Positions 6,068 through 7,573 of a stretch of 7,573 nt of DNA are shown here, in pieces (the first letter of the stretch is position 1; each line of letters begins with the position of its first letter). The notes under the pieces were generated by a model that saw nothing but the letters and a program-made list of their open reading frames with translations, was not told the DNA's origin and did not search any database. The position numbers were made by a program, and so were the translations under genes. This DNA is from Thermoplasmatota archaeon (GTDB taxonomy: Archaea; Thermoplasmatota; Thermoplasmata; UBA10834), in contig JAUPMC010000084.1 in the NCBI GenBank assembly GCA_030836605.1, positions 1 through 7,573 of the forward strand, read 5' to 3'.

Positions 6068-7087
6068 TCATTCGGCGGAGAGCCCTCGAGCGTCAGAGGA
6101 CTCTTTATCCATCTTCCGCAGGAGCGCGACGACATCGTCCACTAGTTCCGGGACGCCCTCGCCCGTCTCCGCGGATATCTTCCTGCGCTCCGACTTGCCG
6201 GATACGAGGTCGGCCTTGTTCTCCACGACAAATATAGGGATCCCCTTGAACTCGGTCTCTATCTCCTTCAGCAGGTGCTCCTGCTCGGGCATGCGGTACC
6301 CGCAGGTCTCGGACGGGTCCATGACGAACACTATCGCGTCTGAGAGATGCCTCAGCGCCAGGACCGCCCTCAGCTCGATGGCGTTCCTGTGCTCGAACGG
6401 GCGGTCGAGCAGGCCGGGGGTGTCTATCACCTGGTATCTGTGATACTTCTTCTCGAACATGCCCACGGATATCTCCTGGGTCGTGAACGGGTACACAGCC
6501 ACGCGCGGCTTCGCCGTTGATATGCGGCCTATGAGCTGGCTCTTGCCCACGTTCGGCGCCCCCGCGATGACGATCGTAGGGTCGTCCGGGGACACGGTGG
6601 GGAACTTCCGGATGGTGTTCCTGGCGCGGGCCAGGAAGTCCAGCTCCTTGGACACCTGCTTGACGACCGATGATATCCGGCCGTACGCCCCGCGCCTGGT
6701 CTCGTCAATCCAGCCTATCCTCTCAGCGACCGCGATGTCCCTCACGGCCTGCTTGGATATCTTGGCCACCTGTCCCCTGGCCCAGTCTATCGCGCCCAGG
6801 GACTTCCTGAGCTTGTCCGTGCCAACGGCCATGTCGATGAGCTCGGAGTAGAACGGGTTGAGCTTGCCTATGCTCGGGAAGGCCTTGACGTACTTGCCCA
6901 TCGTGGTGACTATCGTGTCGCTCGAGGACTTCAGCTTCGAGATGTTGATCTCCCTGACCGTCTCGAGCCTCGTTATCCCTGAGTGCTCTATCTTGGAGGC
7001 GCGCTTGAACGCCTTATCCAGTATCTCGTCCGCGGAGAGCACAGTGGGTATATCGAACATGACATCGCGGTCATGCACCGACCCCAT
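6068..7087 (-). CDS. nog1: NOG1-family GTPase (COG1084-type), probable ribosome assembly factor
   Basis: This 339-residue protein has an N-terminal helical domain (about 1-165, including KLNPFYSELIDMAVGTDKLR) followed by a complete GTPase domain. Visible motifs are G1 GAPNVGKS (176-183), G2 PFTT (200-203), G3 DTPGLLDRP (222-230), G4 NKAD (290-293) and G5 SAETGEGV (305-312). The helical N-domain plus the YPFTTQ and DTPGLLDRP signatures identify the NOG1/Obg-HflX superfamily; eukaryotic Nog1 acts in 60S subunit maturation, and the archaeal role is assumed to be similar. The ATG at 7087 is preferred over an in-frame TTG at 7111 because GGGGGGAG lies 8 bases before it; an internal ATG at 7060 gives MFDIPTVLSADEIL and is a second option. 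Length is normal for archaeal members. The gene is divergent from hutU and convergent with the ATP-cone gene. Confidence 0.93.
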   Translation of the reverse strand: MGSVHDRDVMFDIPTVLSADEILDKAFKRASKIEHSGITRLETVREINISKLKSSSDTIVTTMGKYVKAFPSIGKLNPFYSELIDMAVGTDKLRKSLGAIDWARGQVAKISKQAVRDIAVAERIGWIDETRRGAYGRISSVVKQVSKELDFLARARNTIRKFPTVSPDDPTIVIAGAPNVGKSQLIGRISTAKPRVAVYPFTTQEISVGMFEKKYHRYQVIDTPGLLDRPFEHRNAIELRAVLALRHLSDAIVFVMDPSETCGYRMPEQEHLLKEIETEFKGIPIFVVENKADLVSGKSERRKISAETGEGVPELVDDVVALLRKMDKESSDARGLSAE

Positions 7088-7095
7088 GATAAAGG

Positions 7096-7103
7096 CTCCC
7101 CCC
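7096..7103 (-). promoter_or_regulatory. Shine-Dalgarno-like site deciding the nog1 start
   Basis: On the minus strand GGGGGGAG lies eight bases before the ATG at 7087. This supports that ATG over the upstream TTG at 7111, which has no such site ahead of it. The match to GGAGG is through GGGAG, so it is good but not perfect. Confidence 0.55.
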
Positions 7104-7110
7104 TGGGTCA

Positions 7111-7128
7111 AATGATAAAACCTATTAG
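7111..7128. promoter_or_regulatory. Shared AT-rich promoter region between nog1 and hutU
   Basis: The only AT-rich island in the 69-base divergent spacer is AATGATAAAACCTATTAG. On the plus strand CCTATTAG (7121-7128), centred about 32 bases before the hutU ATG, would give a start a few bases ahead of the ATG, so hutU may be nearly leaderless; no Shine-Dalgarno precedes it. On the minus strand TTTTATCA (7113-7120) or CTAATAGG (7121-7128) could serve nog1. The two promoters must overlap, but exact box assignments are uncertain. Confidence 0.4.
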
Positions 7129-7156
7129 CGCGGTCGGCCTCTTACGAGCGACTAGC

Positions 7157-7573
7157 ATGAGGGCGGTCAAGGCACGCAGGGGCAAGGAACTCGTCTGCAA
7201 GGGCTGGAGGCAGGAAGCGATACTCAGGATGCTCCAGAACAACCTCGAGAACGCGGAGAAGCCGGAGGAGCTCATCATATACGGCGGCACGGGGAAGGCC
7301 GCGAGGAACTGGGAGTGCTACGACGCGATCGTCGAGACGCTGAAGCGCCTCGAGGACGATGAGACGATGCTGGTCCAGTCTGGGAAGCCCGTCGCGGTCT
7401 TCAAGACCATGAAGACCTCGCCGAGGGTCCTGACGGCCAACTCCCACCTGGTGCCTCGCTGGTCCACCTGGGAGGAGTTCTACAAGCTCGAGGCCAAGGG
7501 ACTGATCATGTACGGTCAGATGACCGCCGGCGGCTGGGCGTACATCGGCACCCAGGGCATCATCCAGGGCACT
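7157..7573 (+). CDS. hutU: Urocanate hydratase (urocanase), N-terminal part
   Basis: The frame is open from ATG 7157 to the window end (139 codons, no stop); the family is about 550 residues long, so roughly a quarter is seen. Urocanase uses tightly bound NAD+ to convert urocanate to imidazolone propionate, the second step of histidine degradation in the cytoplasm. Diagnostic segments are KGWRQEAILRMLQNNLENAE, then IYGGTGKAARNWECYDAIVE (41-60), LVQSGKPVAVFKT (72-84), ANSHLVPRWSTWEEF (94-108) and MYGQMTAGGWAYIGTQGIIQ (118-137), all close to characterised urocanases. The start is set by family resemblance and by a promoter-like island just upstream; there is no Shine-Dalgarno site. Whether hutH, hutI or a formiminotransferase gene follows cannot be seen. 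Base and codon use match the neighbouring genes, so there is no sign of recent transfer. Confidence 0.96.
   Translation, partial: MRAVKARRGKELVCKGWRQEAILRMLQNNLENAEKPEELIIYGGTGKAARNWECYDAIVETLKRLEDDETMLVQSGKPVAVFKTMKTSPRVLTANSHLVPRWSTWEEFYKLEAKGLIMYGQMTAGGWAYIGTQGIIQGT

Noticed and set aside
7088..7111. Upstream TTG start for the NOG1 GTPase
   Set aside because: The ATG at 7087 has a purine-rich site eight bases upstream; the TTG has none, and the extra residues are not family-like.

Overview
The window is a GC-rich piece of an archaeal chromosome. The evidence is an archaeal-type ribosomal protein run (S13, S4, S11), an archaeal RNA polymerase subunit D with a ferredoxin-like insert, the large subunit of the archaeal replicative polymerase PolD (DP2), and a NOG1-family GTPase. 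PolD points to Euryarchaeota or another PolD-bearing lineage. PolD together with a urocanate hydratase gene and strong use of AGG (Arg) and ATA (Ile) would fit a Thermoplasmata-like euryarchaeon, but that placement is inference and only moderately secure.

Layout. Positions 1-2079 (+) hold a tight operon: the 3' end of rps13, then rps4, rps11 and rpoD, with gaps of 4-9 bases. This is the classic archaeal S13-S4-S11-RpoD block. Positions 2083-5361 (-) hold polC (DP2), which runs tail-to-tail into rpoD with three bases between the stop codons. Positions 5362-5602 are a divergent intergenic region with candidate promoters for polC (-) and for a small gene (+). Positions 5603-6058 (+) encode a 151-residue protein with an ATP-cone-like N-terminus and a C-terminal domain made of two similar halves, resembling a small double-psi beta-barrel. 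Positions 6068-7087 (-) encode a NOG1-type GTPase, again tail-to-tail with its neighbour (9 bases between). Positions 7088-7156 are a very short divergent promoter region. From 7157 to the window end (+) lies the first quarter of hutU (urocanate hydratase).

Functionally the window joins core information processing (30S ribosomal proteins, RNA polymerase assembly platform, replicative polymerase, a putative ribosome-assembly GTPase) with the start of a histidine-degradation gene. The points most worth a second look are the ATP-cone plus barrel-like protein divergent from polC, the RpoD ferredoxin domain that has lost one cluster-ligand cysteine, and the break of the ribosomal/RNA polymerase cluster directly after rpoD. 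I saw no tRNA or rRNA gene, mobile element, CRISPR array or intein. I found no previously undescribed multi-gene system.
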